DNA of 64,000 nucleotides, from positions 1 through 64,000 of the forward strand of contig JAIQZQ010000129.1 of the NCBI GenBank assembly GCA_021777105.1, read 5' to 3'. Origin of the DNA: Candidatus Anammoxibacter sp. (GTDB taxonomy: Bacteria; Planctomycetota; Brocadiia; Brocadiales; Anammoxibacteraceae). The stretch's first letter is position 1. The number at the start of each line of letters is the position of its first letter. The position numbers and the translations under genes are program-made. The notes under the pieces were generated by a model, which ran no database searches, had not been told where the DNA came from, and saw only the letters and a list, made by a program, of their open reading frames with translations. Of this stretch, positions 27,567-37,082 are shown piece after piece.

Positions 27567-28625
27567 ATGGACAGAAAAAAATACACAAGCAATATAAATT
27601 TGTGTCTCCTCTTGTTGATTGGCGTTTGTATGTTTACATTTAGCGGTTGTTTCGGCGTGTTTAGTTTCTCGTCCCGAAAAAAGAAGATGGAGATACTTGA
27701 GTATAAAGTTGACGAACTGGGCCAAAGGCTGCAAAACATGGAAGAGTATAGCAAAGGCCTTGATCAGAAAGTATCCGCGGTTTCAAATGAAAATAGAAGG
27801 TTGAACTCTGATTACAGGAAAATGATGGACAGTGTTTCCTCAATGAACCATTCCGGCAAAGAGTCTGAAGAAGATATATCCAAAATGAGAAAAGCTGTAA
27901 TCAGCACTCAAAAAGCAATTAAAAAGATATATGACAAAATCCTGAATATTGAAGAGGATCAGTCTGATATGTCCGAAAAACTGGAAAAAGCCGGGTCCGC
28001 CGGTTATTCTCAAGGCGGCGGGTTTGACGCAACCGGTGAAAAGAAAGTTGTGCTTGATTACATGGGCGCCGCAAAAAGAAGCCATAAAAGCGCGCCTAAA
28101 GTTGAATCGCTTGAGACCAAGTTGGTAAGGGCGAAAAATTACCGCGAAGCCGGCAAAACGGACGCCGCCATTGCTTTGTACAAAGATATATTAATGTCCG
28201 ACCCAAGCCAGATTGATGTTTACTATAAACTCGGCAACCTCTATTATGAAAACGGGATGACTGACAAGGCAATAGGCGTTTATGAAAGATTGGTTGATAT
28301 TAATCCCGACGATGCGGAAGCCCACTCTCTGCTGGGTGTATCTTACGCAAAAAACGATCTTCTTGACGAAGCTATAATTGAGCTGAAAAACGCGCTCAGG
28401 ATAAACCCTAATCTGGCTGAAGTGCATGTCGGATTGTCGGTCGCTTATTTAAAGAAGGGAATGATAGACCAGGCAATCGCTGAAAACACAAAGGCCATAG
28501 AGATAAACCCAAACTTTGCCAAGGCGCACAAATATCTGGGAATCGCGTATAAGAAGAAAGGCCTTAAAAAAGACGCCGAACGCGAGTTTGCCAGGTATAA
28601 AGCTCTTACCAGCAAAGGCTATTAG
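27567..28625 (+). CDS. TPR-repeat lipoprotein with coiled coil
   Basis: The signal sequence INLCLLLLIGVCMFTFSGC ends in a lipobox-like FSGC, so the mature protein should be lipid-anchored. A coiled coil follows (about residues 35-135: MEILEYKVDELGQRLQNMEE and onward), as in the N-terminus of YbgF/CpoB. After a glycine-rich linker come four to five tetratricopeptide repeats (residues 190-350) such as VDVYYKLGNLYYENGMTDKA-type units with NPD or NPN turns. The frame is open upstream to 27519, but the ATG at 27567 starts the signal peptide. It probably scaffolds an envelope complex; the partner is unknown. Confidence 0.82.
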   Translation: MDRKKYTSNINLCLLLLIGVCMFTFSGCFGVFSFSSRKKKMEILEYKVDELGQRLQNMEEYSKGLDQKVSAVSNENRRLNSDYRKMMDSVSSMNHSGKESEEDISKMRKAVISTQKAIKKIYDKILNIEEDQSDMSEKLEKAGSAGYSQGGGFDATGEKKVVLDYMGAAKRSHKSAPKVESLETKLVRAKNYREAGKTDAAIALYKDILMSDPSQIDVYYKLGNLYYENGMTDKAIGVYERLVDINPDDAEAHSLLGVSYAKNDLLDEAIIELKNALRINPNLAEVHVGLSVAYLKKGMIDQAIAENTKAIEINPNFAKAHKYLGIAYKKKGLKKDAEREFARYKALTSKGY

Positions 28626-28998
28626 TTTGCGAACAAATCGAATACGGATAAACCGGAAAGTGACTAAAGTGATCTAAAGTTAAAAGTGAACTAAAGTTTA
28701 GGTAAAAATCCGTGATTTTTATCATTTTAATGCTGGAGCAGTCTTGCAGACTGCTTCTAAACGTTTTTGCTTTACGATTACAGCCGTTCTCAAAACTTAA
28801 CGCGCTAATCCTTGAATTTAGCAACGCATTTAAATTTCTTGTCAAAAATTGTCATAATTTAACTCATAAGGTACTAATACGGATAAATCGTGTTGGCCGG
28901 CAAGGTAAGCTTTGGCCTATTTCGAACCCTTAATCGCGATTTTCAACGATTTCCTTTATTTAGCATCCATTAAAATACCAAATAACCACATTTAAATA
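28626..28998. other. Intergenic region with a 113-bp dispersed repeat
   Basis: Contains the repeat copy at 28732-28844. Otherwise AT-rich with AAGTGAACTAAAG-type short repeats shared with 22050. No gene. Confidence 0.5.
28732..28844 (+). repeat. 113-bp dispersed repeat, copy 1
   Basis: GCAGACTGCTTCTAAACGTT and the bases that follow, down to TTTCTTGTCA, match 61272-61384 almost collinearly at equal length. A shorter related stretch is at 47583-47617. The left end carries a hairpin GCAGTCTTGCAGACTGC. Confidence 0.75.
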
Positions 28999-30144
28999 AT
29001 GGCGCACGCTTATACACCCGGCTTAAAAGTTGTAGAAAAAATAAAAACCCGGAAAAGACGCATATTGCCTCTACTTGGCGATGTGTTGGCAAAAGCCGGC
29101 GACATTGTTGATTCATCCCGAATTGTTGCCAAGACCGAGCTGCCGGGCAAGGTGCATTCCGTGAACGTCATAAACAAACTCGGCATCTCTCCCAACCGCA
29201 TAAATGAGTATATGTTAAAAAAGCAGGGTGATCATGTTGAATTTAACGAACCCATAGCAGAATCAAAGCCATGGCTTAAATTTTTAAAGGTTGTGTGCTC
29301 ATCCCCAATTTCAGGCATTATCGAAACCATTTCGCCTATAACAGGCCAGATATTGTTGCGTGAAAAACCTCGTCCGGTTGAAATCTGCGCCTACATTGAC
29401 GGAAAAATTGTCGAAACTATAGACAAAGAGGGCGTAGTTGTTGAAACGCCGGCAACTTTTATTCAAGGCATATTTGGAATTGGCGGCGAGGCTATAGGCG
29501 AGTTGATAGTCCCTGTAAAAACCCCAGGCGACGTTTTAGAGGCGCAGGATATCAACGAAAATATGCGCGATAAGATAATTACGGCGGGAGCCTTTATAGG
29601 TTATGAAGCGCTTAAAAAAGCTATAGATATTGGAGTTAAAGGCATAATCGTCGGCGGGTTTGACGACGGCATCCTGAAAAACATCCTTGGCTACGACATC
29701 GGCGTGGCCATTACCGGAACCGAGGACATAGGCATTACACTTGTTATTACCGAAGGTTTCGGCAATATCGCAATAGCTCAAAAGACGTTTGAACTGCTTA
29801 AAAAACGCGAAGGCGCAAAGACGTCAATCAACGGCGCCACTCAAATCAGGGCGGGCGTTGTCAGGCCTGAAATTATAATTCCGTTTCTTGATGAAATAGG
29901 CAACGACTCCATTGACGCCGGTTCTGACGACGGCAAAAACAATAATGACGGTGGTGTGAAACTGGGCGACACTATCAGGGTTATTAGAAATCCTCATTTT
30001 GGAAGAATCGGCGCTGTAAACGCTTTGCCCCCTGAACCCCAGGTCATTGAAACCGGCTCAAAAATGAGGGTGTTGGAAGTAAAATTTAAAGACGGCGAAG
30101 TCTCAATTGTGCCCAGAGCAAATATTGAAGCAATAGAACAGTAA
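28999..30144 (+). CDS. Conserved-looking protein with barrel-sandwich and KOW-like ends, unknown function
   Basis: The 381-residue protein has no signal peptide or membrane segment. Its N-terminal half contains GDVLAKAGDIVDSSRIVAKT and a stretch LPGKVHSVNV followed by SSPISGIIETISPITGQILL, which look like biotinyl/RnfC-type barrel-sandwich hybrids, with a GDHVEFNEPIAES segment between. The middle (residues 150-280) alternates strands and glycines (GIFGIGGEAIGELIV, GVKGIIVGGFDDG). The C-terminus GDTIRVIRNPHFGRIGAVNA looks like a KOW motif of the NusG/L24 type. I do not recognise the family. It is followed by two other large proteins of unknown role in the same orientation. Confidence 0.6.
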   Translation: MAHAYTPGLKVVEKIKTRKRRILPLLGDVLAKAGDIVDSSRIVAKTELPGKVHSVNVINKLGISPNRINEYMLKKQGDHVEFNEPIAESKPWLKFLKVVCSSPISGIIETISPITGQILLREKPRPVEICAYIDGKIVETIDKEGVVVETPATFIQGIFGIGGEAIGELIVPVKTPGDVLEAQDINENMRDKIITAGAFIGYEALKKAIDIGVKGIIVGGFDDGILKNILGYDIGVAITGTEDIGITLVITEGFGNIAIAQKTFELLKKREGAKTSINGATQIRAGVVRPEIIIPFLDEIGNDSIDAGSDDGKNNNDGGVKLGDTIRVIRNPHFGRIGAVNALPPEPQVIETGSKMRVLEVKFKDGEVSIVPRANIEAIEQ

Positions 30145-30523
30145 TTTATTTAAGCGCTCCCTCCCGTTTGCCGGATATAGAACTCTATACACATGCCTCA
30201 CTCTGTCGTCAATTCAGCAATATATCAGCAGCTCTGTATCTCTTCAACGTAAATCAAGAACTCATTAGGGTTTCCTTTTTGCTAAATGAACATTTGGCGG
30301 CTTGTCTGCCTTAGTGAGAATTATGCCCGGGGGGCTAAAATTGTTGTCACTCTTTTAAAATAGAGGCAGAGCCTCTAAGGACACCGCGTTACAAGGCAGG
30401 AGCCTTGTAACGAGTAAAAGAAAACCGGAGTTAATGCTTTAGCATTTTATTTGCTTACATATTTTGAAAACCTGATCTGTTTGACTATATATATTTATAA
30501 AAGCATAAAACAATTGGATAACA
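30145..30523. repeat. Intergenic region rich in hairpin repeats
   Basis: Holds dispersed repeat copy 2 (30284-30328), the hairpin AGAGGCAGAGCCTCT at 30363-30377, and GTTACAAGGCAGGAGCCTTGTAAC at 30388-30411. The last two belong to hairpin families seen at 15409-15460 and 41680-41815. No gene. Confidence 0.55.
30284..30328 (+). repeat. Dispersed repeat TGAACACTTGGCAG, copy 2
   Basis: AAATGAACATTTGGCGGCTT continues to GCCTTAGTGAGAATTATGCC; same orientation as the copy at 8116, with few substitutions. Confidence 0.7.
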
Positions 30524-32641
30524 ATGGCCGGCAAGATATTTAAATTGCAAAAGCAGAAAAGCGCGGATATTGAAGCAAGCCCCAAGACTAAAGAAACAGA
30601 GCAAAAGAGAAGCGGTTTGCAATTTGAGTATCCTTTTGACGGCCTGGCTGTTTCCGATGATGTTTTAGAGGTTAAAGTCCTCCTCTTGCCTGACTCAGGC
30701 TTGAGCGATAAAGAAGATGTCGGACCCGGAGCCGTTGTTGAAATAGCGGTGGACGGCAAAGTTGCGGCCTGCGCTAAACCTGAACCCGGCGCCGGCATTG
30801 TCTTTGCCGGCAAAGTTGATATCTCTAAAGTTGTTGAAGGCCCGCACACCTTGCAGGCAAAATTGGCGGCGGCTAATAGCGCCAAATCTTCCGCGCCCAT
30901 CCAATCATCCACGATCAATTTTATAATTGACAGAACTCCGCCCGGAGTGCGGTCAATGTTTCCCGGACAATTTATTGAACCCGGCGACCTGGACTCTTCC
31001 CATATAGCTCTTGAAGTGGAGGACGCGCATTCAGGGATAAATCTAGGCAAATGCGCCGCGGTTATAGACGGCAAAATTAATTTAAAACCTACCGGCCGGG
31101 CGCGCGGCCTTGTGTTTCCGCTGAGAATAAGCCCGAAGAAGAAGATTTACAATATAAAAGTTGTTCTTGTTGACAAGGCGGGCAATAAAAGCGAGCATGA
31201 GTCGGAGTTCCGGATTGGCAAATTCTCAAGGTATGTTTCGTCTCTAATGATCGACGCTCATGATATCGCGACCGGCATAGATGTTGAAAGCTGCGCTGCT
31301 ACGCTTGACGGCGAGCCGTTAAAAACGCCATATTTGAGCGGCAGGGGGGTTGTTTTTCCGGTTTGCAAGGAGCTTAAACGCGGTTCGCACAAGCTGAAGT
31401 CGGTTCTATCCGACAACGCCGGCAACAAGACTGTTTTTGAGTCCACAATTTCAATAAAAAATGCCGGATCGCTAACCACTGATCTTATTATTCACGCAGA
31501 GGACTCTGTTTCAGGCTTGGATTTAACAAAATGCTCGTTAAGCATTGACGGCCGCAAACAGCACAAACCGTCCGGTATGAGAAAATGCGTGATTTTTCCA
31601 TTAGGGATGAAGTTTCGCGACTTTGATGAAGGCTCGCATTATATCAAAATTGATATATGCGATATGGCTGACAATGCGGCTTGCCTTGAAACCGAGTTTA
31701 TTATTGATCCGGCTGCAAGGTCTAAGTATGTGGATCTTTTCCCAGGCCCTGCTGTTGTCATAGATGAAGCTGCGCAGGCAAAGGCAAAAGATATAGTCAA
31801 AGAGGATAAACCTGTTGCCGCGCAGAAAACACACAGGCTTATCGGCTCGATTTTTCCTTATGACGGCATGCGTATTATGAGCAAGGATTTGTCATGCGTA
31901 ATAGTCGGCGCTGAAATAAAAACATCTAAGCTTGACATTAAGTCGTGCAGGATTGTTTTGGATGGGGATGATGTTCTTTGCTCAAAAGTTGACGGTGATA
32001 GCCTTGTTTTCTTGTTGGATCGCAAGATAGGCAAAGGCAAGCGTGAAGTTGATATCCAATTTGTTGATATAGACGGCAATATTGAAAAAGAATCGGCTCT
32101 TTTTACTGTTATTGAGGGGACAAAAGAAGACGCGGCTTCATCCGAAGCTGATGAACAGCTAAACAAAGAGAGGGCTACTGATATTATGGAGAAGCTGGCT
32201 ACCAACAATCAGCTTTTAGCCGGGTGGTTGTCAAACTCCTCCGGTGTGTTGCGCGAGCTTGGCTTGTTTTACACGGCTGAGATAGCGCGGTTTCTGCCGC
32301 CTTCGCTTTCCGAGGAGCAAGCGGGCGTCCTCTCCTGCGCGGATATTGATGAAGCTTCCGAGACTATTAAATCCCTTATGGAGCGCGTCTCAACTGCCGT
32401 TGAAAGCCAAATGCCCGAGGTTTTAAAACCTATTGAGAAAACCGGTGTTGTTGACGAAAATGGAAATATCACTGTTGGCGCCAAAGAGCTAATGCAGGCA
32501 ATTCTGCAGGATCCCGCCGATGTCATTGAAAGCTTTGGCGTTGATTTGTCGGAAGATGAACAATCCGCTCTATTTCCGCCGTTTTCTAAAAAACAAGCAG
32601 AAGATTTAATGGAATGGATTGTTATGATGAAAGAGTCTTGA
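30524..32641 (+). CDS. Large protein with Ig-like repeats, unknown function
   Basis: The 705-residue protein lacks a signal peptide. Residues 30-130 form a beta domain with GPHTLQAKL, and about residues 145-405 hold three Ig-like repeats of 85-90 residues. Each repeat has a D-xx-SG or D-xx-TGI segment, a cysteine (GKCAAVIDG, ESCAATLDG, TKCSLSIDG) and an end of the form VDKAGNKSEHESEF. A further such unit precedes a C-terminal helical domain (residues 545-705) with ATNNQLLAGWLSNSSGVLRE. The D-x-AGN motif is typical of bacterial Ig-like modules that are usually outside the cell, so the missing signal peptide is odd unless a special export route is used. Gap to the previous gene holds repeats. 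Confidence 0.6.
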   Translation: MAGKIFKLQKQKSADIEASPKTKETEQKRSGLQFEYPFDGLAVSDDVLEVKVLLLPDSGLSDKEDVGPGAVVEIAVDGKVAACAKPEPGAGIVFAGKVDISKVVEGPHTLQAKLAAANSAKSSAPIQSSTINFIIDRTPPGVRSMFPGQFIEPGDLDSSHIALEVEDAHSGINLGKCAAVIDGKINLKPTGRARGLVFPLRISPKKKIYNIKVVLVDKAGNKSEHESEFRIGKFSRYVSSLMIDAHDIATGIDVESCAATLDGEPLKTPYLSGRGVVFPVCKELKRGSHKLKSVLSDNAGNKTVFESTISIKNAGSLTTDLIIHAEDSVSGLDLTKCSLSIDGRKQHKPSGMRKCVIFPLGMKFRDFDEGSHYIKIDICDMADNAACLETEFIIDPAARSKYVDLFPGPAVVIDEAAQAKAKDIVKEDKPVAAQKTHRLIGSIFPYDGMRIMSKDLSCVIVGAEIKTSKLDIKSCRIVLDGDDVLCSKVDGDSLVFLLDRKIGKGKREVDIQFVDIDGNIEKESALFTVIEGTKEDAASSEADEQLNKERATDIMEKLATNNQLLAGWLSNSSGVLRELGLFYTAEIARFLPPSLSEEQAGVLSCADIDEASETIKSLMERVSTAVESQMPEVLKPIEKTGVVDENGNITVGAKELMQAILQDPADVIESFGVDLSEDEQSALFPPFSKKQAEDLMEWIVMMKES

Positions 32642-32766
32642 TGCTGGTTGCTGGTTACTGGTTACTGGATACTGGTTACTGGTTACTGGTTACTGGTTAC
32701 TGGATACTGGTTACTGGATACTGGATACTGGATACTTGATGATGGTTGCTGATTGCTGATTACAGG
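32640..32766 (+). repeat. Degenerate 7-bp tandem repeat (TACTGGW)
   Basis: About 16 consecutive units of the 7-mer TACTGGT or TACTGGA, degrading to TGCTGAT at the right end, begin at the stop codon of the preceding gene. The same word occurs as CAGTATCCAGC-type repeats at 2521, 2641, 57925 and 58020-58100. Confidence 0.85.
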
Positions 32767-32950
32767 TTGCCCATGCCGGCGCTTTGCTGCACATTACTTA
32801 CTCTATTCAGCGTGTTTTCTAATCGTATTAACTAATAGTTGTTTAATAAGTCTATACAACCGTCCTTCCCCTTTAGAAAAGGGGGCGGGGGGATTTGAAT
32901 ATTTAAATTTCCATTTATTAATTTTTTAAACTCCTAAATTGTTAAGTTAA
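32767..32950. other. Intergenic tail with MITE-related fragment
   Basis: CTATTCAGCGTGTTTTC at 32810 and CTTCCCCTTTAGAAAAGGGG near 32869 match the end and inner hairpin of the MITE-like element at 37083. No gene. Confidence 0.45.
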
Positions 32951-35626
32951 ATGAATATTACAGATCTGAACTCTTCGTGCGATATTGTGGTTGGCTTTTC
33001 GCTGGACATGATTGTTGATTTTATCAACTGCAATAGTTCTGAAATCGTTATTGACAGGACGTCGATTAACGAAATATCAAAATTTTATAGATACGCCTTT
33101 CAAAACTATTTTCAGACTGACGAGGACAAGATTATTGTGCATTTGCCTTACGCAATTAGCGCAATTGACGATCAGCATATAGAGGCTGTCTCTAAAGGCA
33201 TTGTGTCGTGGAGAGGGGGCGCGGAATCATATTTTCTGAAATGTTCGCATCATTACACTGTTAAATATAATATGCCGAACCCGGATTGCCGCGGCGCGAT
33301 TCAGCTGGAGTACGAAGGAGCCGAGGTAAAGATACTTAACGACAGGAAACTTGAGGCCATTCCAACAAAACTTGTTCGTCAATCAGTTCAATCAAAGATG
33401 AAGAGTTTTAAGGGGTTTAAAATATATCTTGATCCGCCGTCAATCAACATACCATTTGCGGATCTGGCGGTAAGTTTTAACAGGTTAACATTGCATGATC
33501 GTAATAAAGGATTTACGGATCGCCAACTTATTTTTGAGACGGATATTAACGGAGATAAATCCGCTATAGGAGGTTTTGACTTTGCCGGCAAAAAATCCGT
33601 TGATTTAAGCTCTAAACATATAATCAAAGGCGCCGGCAAGCCGCTGACTCTTGCGGCGCAAGGCGTTTATATCAGCTCAGGCGGGCGGACGGTAAATCCA
33701 CTAGGCGCGGCTTCAAACTCTCATTTTTCATTAGGCAAGTCTGCTTTGTCGTGCTCGCTGGTAGGCCGGAACCCGGAATGCGATTGGGAACTCTACCGGG
33801 ATTTTATTAACGCTAAAGTTGGGTGTGTTTACAGAAGCGTTGAAGCCGTGGTAAATCCTGTTTTTAATAAGCTCGGATACCAAATTAAGAATTACAACGA
33901 CACTGTAACGACTGTAACCGAGGCGATTAAAGAGCCGTTGGCTCCGGCTCTGCCCAATTACACTCTGGAGTACGAAGCGCGTAAATTAAAGCCGATAAAC
34001 GTGTCAACTGAATACGCGGGATTTGTTATAAACCATGAAACAAATTCAATGTGCATAAAATTTAATTTTGGAATTGACGGCATTAGCGATGGTTCGTCCG
34101 ACATGTCGGGCGCGTTTAACTTTGTGTACCCTTATGGTTTAGGTGTGATCGCAAGCCGCAACTTTCTTAATAAAGTCTTCAGGGCGCATTGGAATTACTC
34201 ATATGACTTGCCGAAGTCGGTGTGCATGGATTTTAATGAAACCGTTTTCCCTCAAAAAGGCAAGGCGGGCCATTTCTATTCCGCTACGTTGACTTCAGCG
34301 GAGCTTTTTATTAATTCCGGCAAGATTTATATTTCCGCTTCAATGTCAGGCGTGGCGCAGAGCCATTTAGCCGATATAGCAGGGGCCGGCAATAAAGGCG
34401 GCTCTGTCGCGTCAATCAATTTCTCAGAGAAACTTCTGGCTGAAACAGAGCTTAATATCTCAAAAGATTCCGGCTTGGCATTCAGGATAAAAAAACTGAG
34501 TTTTGAGGAGAACGCCGAACGTTCGGAACGCTCTAACAATTTAGCGGCGCCTGTTTACAAGAAATTATCTGAGACATATAAAGATGTAAGGATAAATATT
34601 TTGAATTTGCCCGCAATGTTTTCAATTGACGGCCGGGACTTCAACCTTGAATATGAGTCGGCAAGTCTGGGTAACGACACGGCCATGGTATCTTCATGTA
34701 TTAAGGGGTTAAAACAAGCCGGCGCAGGATCAATACCTCTTCTGCCGGTGCGCAAAGTTCCCGCGACTATTTTGCCGGTGCCCAAGGATAAATGGGGAGG
34801 AGAGGGGACGGCCCCAGGCATGTTTAACGCCCCGTGCGGCATTTCCCTGGTGAACCTGGATGACGGCGGTTTTATCTTTGTGACTGACCGCGATAACAAC
34901 CGCGCGCAAAAATTTGATTTAACCGGCGAATTTATGGTTGAATTCGGCAATAGAGGCGAAGAGGCTGAACGGCTTAGTTATCCCACGGATGTTGCGGCGG
35001 ATATGGCGGGCAATGTTTATGTTGTTGATGTGTGGAATCACATGATACAAAAATTTGACTCAAACGGCAATTCGCTTTCAAAATGGGGGGCAAACGGGAA
35101 GGGCAAAGGGCGTTTCACATTGCCGCAGGGAGTTGCGGTTGATGAGGCCGGCAATGTGTATGTGACGGACGGCAACAATCTTGTCCAGAAATTTAACTCA
35201 TTAGGCAAATTTTTGAAACAATGGGGCGGGCCCGGCTCCGCCAACGGCAAGTTTAATTCGCCTAAAGGCATAACGTTTGGCAAAAACGGTTTTTTTTATG
35301 TTGTAGACACCGGAAACAACAGGATTCAAAAATTCTCGGGCAAGGGGAAATTTATAACCAAATGGGGCCAAAAAGGCTCGGGTGATGGAGAATTTTGCTC
35401 GCCGCAGGGGATAGTTGTTGATAGTATAGGAAACGTCTATGTTACAGACACAGGCAACAACCGCATACAAAAGTTTGACAATGACGGCGTTTTTATAGCA
35501 AAAATAGGGAGTGAAGGCTCTTTGAGCGGGCAGGTATTTGCGCCAATGGGTATTGCGGTTGATGATGAGGACTGTATCTATGTCGCCGAAGCTTTTAATC
35601 ACAGGGTGCAAAAGTTTGGGATTTGA
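32951..35626 (+). CDS. Large protein with unknown N-terminal part and C-terminal six-repeat NHL propeller
   Basis: The 891-residue protein has no signal peptide. Residues 1-600 are beta-rich and unrecognised (opening CDIVVGFSLDMIVDFINC); an elongated lipid-binding TULIP-like fold is one loose possibility. From about residue 612 six NHL repeats of 46-47 residues follow, for example PQGVAVDEAGNVYVTDGNN then QKFNSLGKFLKQWG, ending at the C-terminus, which makes a closed six-blade propeller. NHL propellers bind proteins or RNA, or form lyases. The gene follows the Ig-repeat gene at 30524 in the same orientation, and the repeat array between them may break the transcript. Confidence 0.7.
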   Translation: MNITDLNSSCDIVVGFSLDMIVDFINCNSSEIVIDRTSINEISKFYRYAFQNYFQTDEDKIIVHLPYAISAIDDQHIEAVSKGIVSWRGGAESYFLKCSHHYTVKYNMPNPDCRGAIQLEYEGAEVKILNDRKLEAIPTKLVRQSVQSKMKSFKGFKIYLDPPSINIPFADLAVSFNRLTLHDRNKGFTDRQLIFETDINGDKSAIGGFDFAGKKSVDLSSKHIIKGAGKPLTLAAQGVYISSGGRTVNPLGAASNSHFSLGKSALSCSLVGRNPECDWELYRDFINAKVGCVYRSVEAVVNPVFNKLGYQIKNYNDTVTTVTEAIKEPLAPALPNYTLEYEARKLKPINVSTEYAGFVINHETNSMCIKFNFGIDGISDGSSDMSGAFNFVYPYGLGVIASRNFLNKVFRAHWNYSYDLPKSVCMDFNETVFPQKGKAGHFYSATLTSAELFINSGKIYISASMSGVAQSHLADIAGAGNKGGSVASINFSEKLLAETELNISKDSGLAFRIKKLSFEENAERSERSNNLAAPVYKKLSETYKDVRINILNLPAMFSIDGRDFNLEYESASLGNDTAMVSSCIKGLKQAGAGSIPLLPVRKVPATILPVPKDKWGGEGTAPGMFNAPCGISLVNLDDGGFIFVTDRDNNRAQKFDLTGEFMVEFGNRGEEAERLSYPTDVAADMAGNVYVVDVWNHMIQKFDSNGNSLSKWGANGKGKGRFTLPQGVAVDEAGNVYVTDGNNLVQKFNSLGKFLKQWGGPGSANGKFNSPKGITFGKNGFFYVVDTGNNRIQKFSGKGKFITKWGQKGSGDGEFCSPQGIVVDSIGNVYVTDTGNNRIQKFDNDGVFIAKIGSEGSLSGQVFAPMGIAVDDEDCIYVAEAFNHRVQKFGI

Positions 35627-35726
35627 GATAAGTTCCTTGATTTTTGTTTTTGTATTTTGTTAGCATATGCCGCTTAACAATTAGCATGTTTAACAATTTA
35701 AAAAATTAACAATTATAAACCAAAAA

Positions 35727-36950
35727 ATGAAATTCTATATAGTTGATGATGACGGCGACATGCGCGCGCTTTTTAAGATGATTCTTGAAAAAGCCGGGCA
35801 TAAAATTATCGAATTCTCTTCCGGGCGCGATGCGCTTGCCGTATTGCAAATTGATCCTCCGGATTGTATTATAACGGACATTATTATGCCCGGCATGGAC
35901 GGGATGGAGCTAATTAAAACAGTTAGAGAAAACGATAAATATAATAGTATAAAGATTATTGTGGTCTCCGTGAAATCATACGAGTTTGACAAGAAACGAG
36001 CGTTGTCCATGGGGGCGGACGGCTATATAGAGAAGCCTGTTAATAAAGAGATGTTTATGAAAGATATAGATAACCTGCTTTGCGAAAAGATTGAATTGAC
36101 GTTTTGGGGCGTTCACGGCACGTTGCCGGTCCCCGGCCGCAGTACGTTAAGGTATGGCGGAAACACGTCATGCGCCGCCATCAGGTTTCCAAAAAATCGA
36201 TTCTTTATCCTTGACGCAGGCACCGGCATCAAAGAGCTGTCAAACCATTTGATGAAAACCGGATCAAGAAACATGAAGGCAACTTTCTTTATCACTCATT
36301 CTCATTGGGATCATATTAACGCGTTCCCATTTTTCTCGCCATTATACATTCCAGGCAACGAATTTCAGGTGTGCGGCCCGGCTCAGGGCGACCTAACCAT
36401 GAGGGAGGTAATATCAAGCCAGATGGACAGCGTCTATTTCCCTATTACCATAAAGGAGATGTGCGCCCGTGTATATTTTAAGGATCTGGTTGAAGGCGCG
36501 TATAATATAGACAACATTGAGGTCAAAACAAAACTTCTAATTCATCCAGGCTACGCGCTGGGCTACAGGTTTCAATACGGAGGCAAATCAATATGCTACA
36601 TCACTGATAACGAACTGTACATGAAGGAAGTGGTTCACTACTCAAATAATGTGTGGGAAAACATGATCAAGTTTGTTCAGGATGCGGACATATTAATTCA
36701 TGACGCCACTTACACTCTGGAAGAGTACGCGAAAAAATTCCACTGGGGCCACTCTTGCGTTAATCAGGTCGTAAAACTGGCAATGAATGCAAATGTTAAA
36801 ACCCTCTACCTGTATCACCATGATATTGACAACACGGATGAAGATATTGATCAAAAGGTAGAGACTGCAAATGAAATAATCAATGAAAACAAGTCCTCCC
36901 TCCTCTGCGCCTCCGCTGTAGAACAACAAACAATCAGCCTCAAGATCTAA
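35727..36950 (+). CDS. Response regulator receiver fused to metallo-beta-lactamase-fold hydrolase
   Basis: Residues 1-118 are a CheY-like receiver: acidic YIVDDDGDM, phospho-acceptor Asp51 in CIITDIIMPGMDG and the lysine of GYIEKPVNK. Residues 122-407 are a metallo-beta-lactamase fold with THSHWDHINAFPFF (HxHxDH metal site) and GHSCVNQVVKLA, closing with LYHHD. The hydrolase resembles RNase Z/PhnP-type phosphodiesterases. Fusion implies that a sensor kinase controls hydrolysis of a phosphodiester or similar signal; no kinase is in the window. No clear ribosome site. It stands 100 bp after the NHL gene. Confidence 0.85.
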   Translation: MKFYIVDDDGDMRALFKMILEKAGHKIIEFSSGRDALAVLQIDPPDCIITDIIMPGMDGMELIKTVRENDKYNSIKIIVVSVKSYEFDKKRALSMGADGYIEKPVNKEMFMKDIDNLLCEKIELTFWGVHGTLPVPGRSTLRYGGNTSCAAIRFPKNRFFILDAGTGIKELSNHLMKTGSRNMKATFFITHSHWDHINAFPFFSPLYIPGNEFQVCGPAQGDLTMREVISSQMDSVYFPITIKEMCARVYFKDLVEGAYNIDNIEVKTKLLIHPGYALGYRFQYGGKSICYITDNELYMKEVVHYSNNVWENMIKFVQDADILIHDATYTLEEYAKKFHWGHSCVNQVVKLAMNANVKTLYLYHHDIDNTDEDIDQKVETANEIINENKSSLLCASAVEQQTISLKI

Positions 36951-37082
36951 ATCCAACGATTTTTTGATCGTTAATATTGCGCTATAATGAATTAAGCCGG
37001 GCGCAATATATCAATACCGTTTATCTCTAAAAGTGGTATGAATCACAAGCTGATTTACCATGAAAGGATTAAATAGTCGTAT

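Noticed and set aside
28910..28935. TTCGAACCC as a tRNA T-loop
   Set aside because: No cloverleaf can be drawn from the surrounding bases.
32640..32766. Possible CRISPR array
   Set aside because: Contiguous 7-bp units without spacers; no cas genes in the window.
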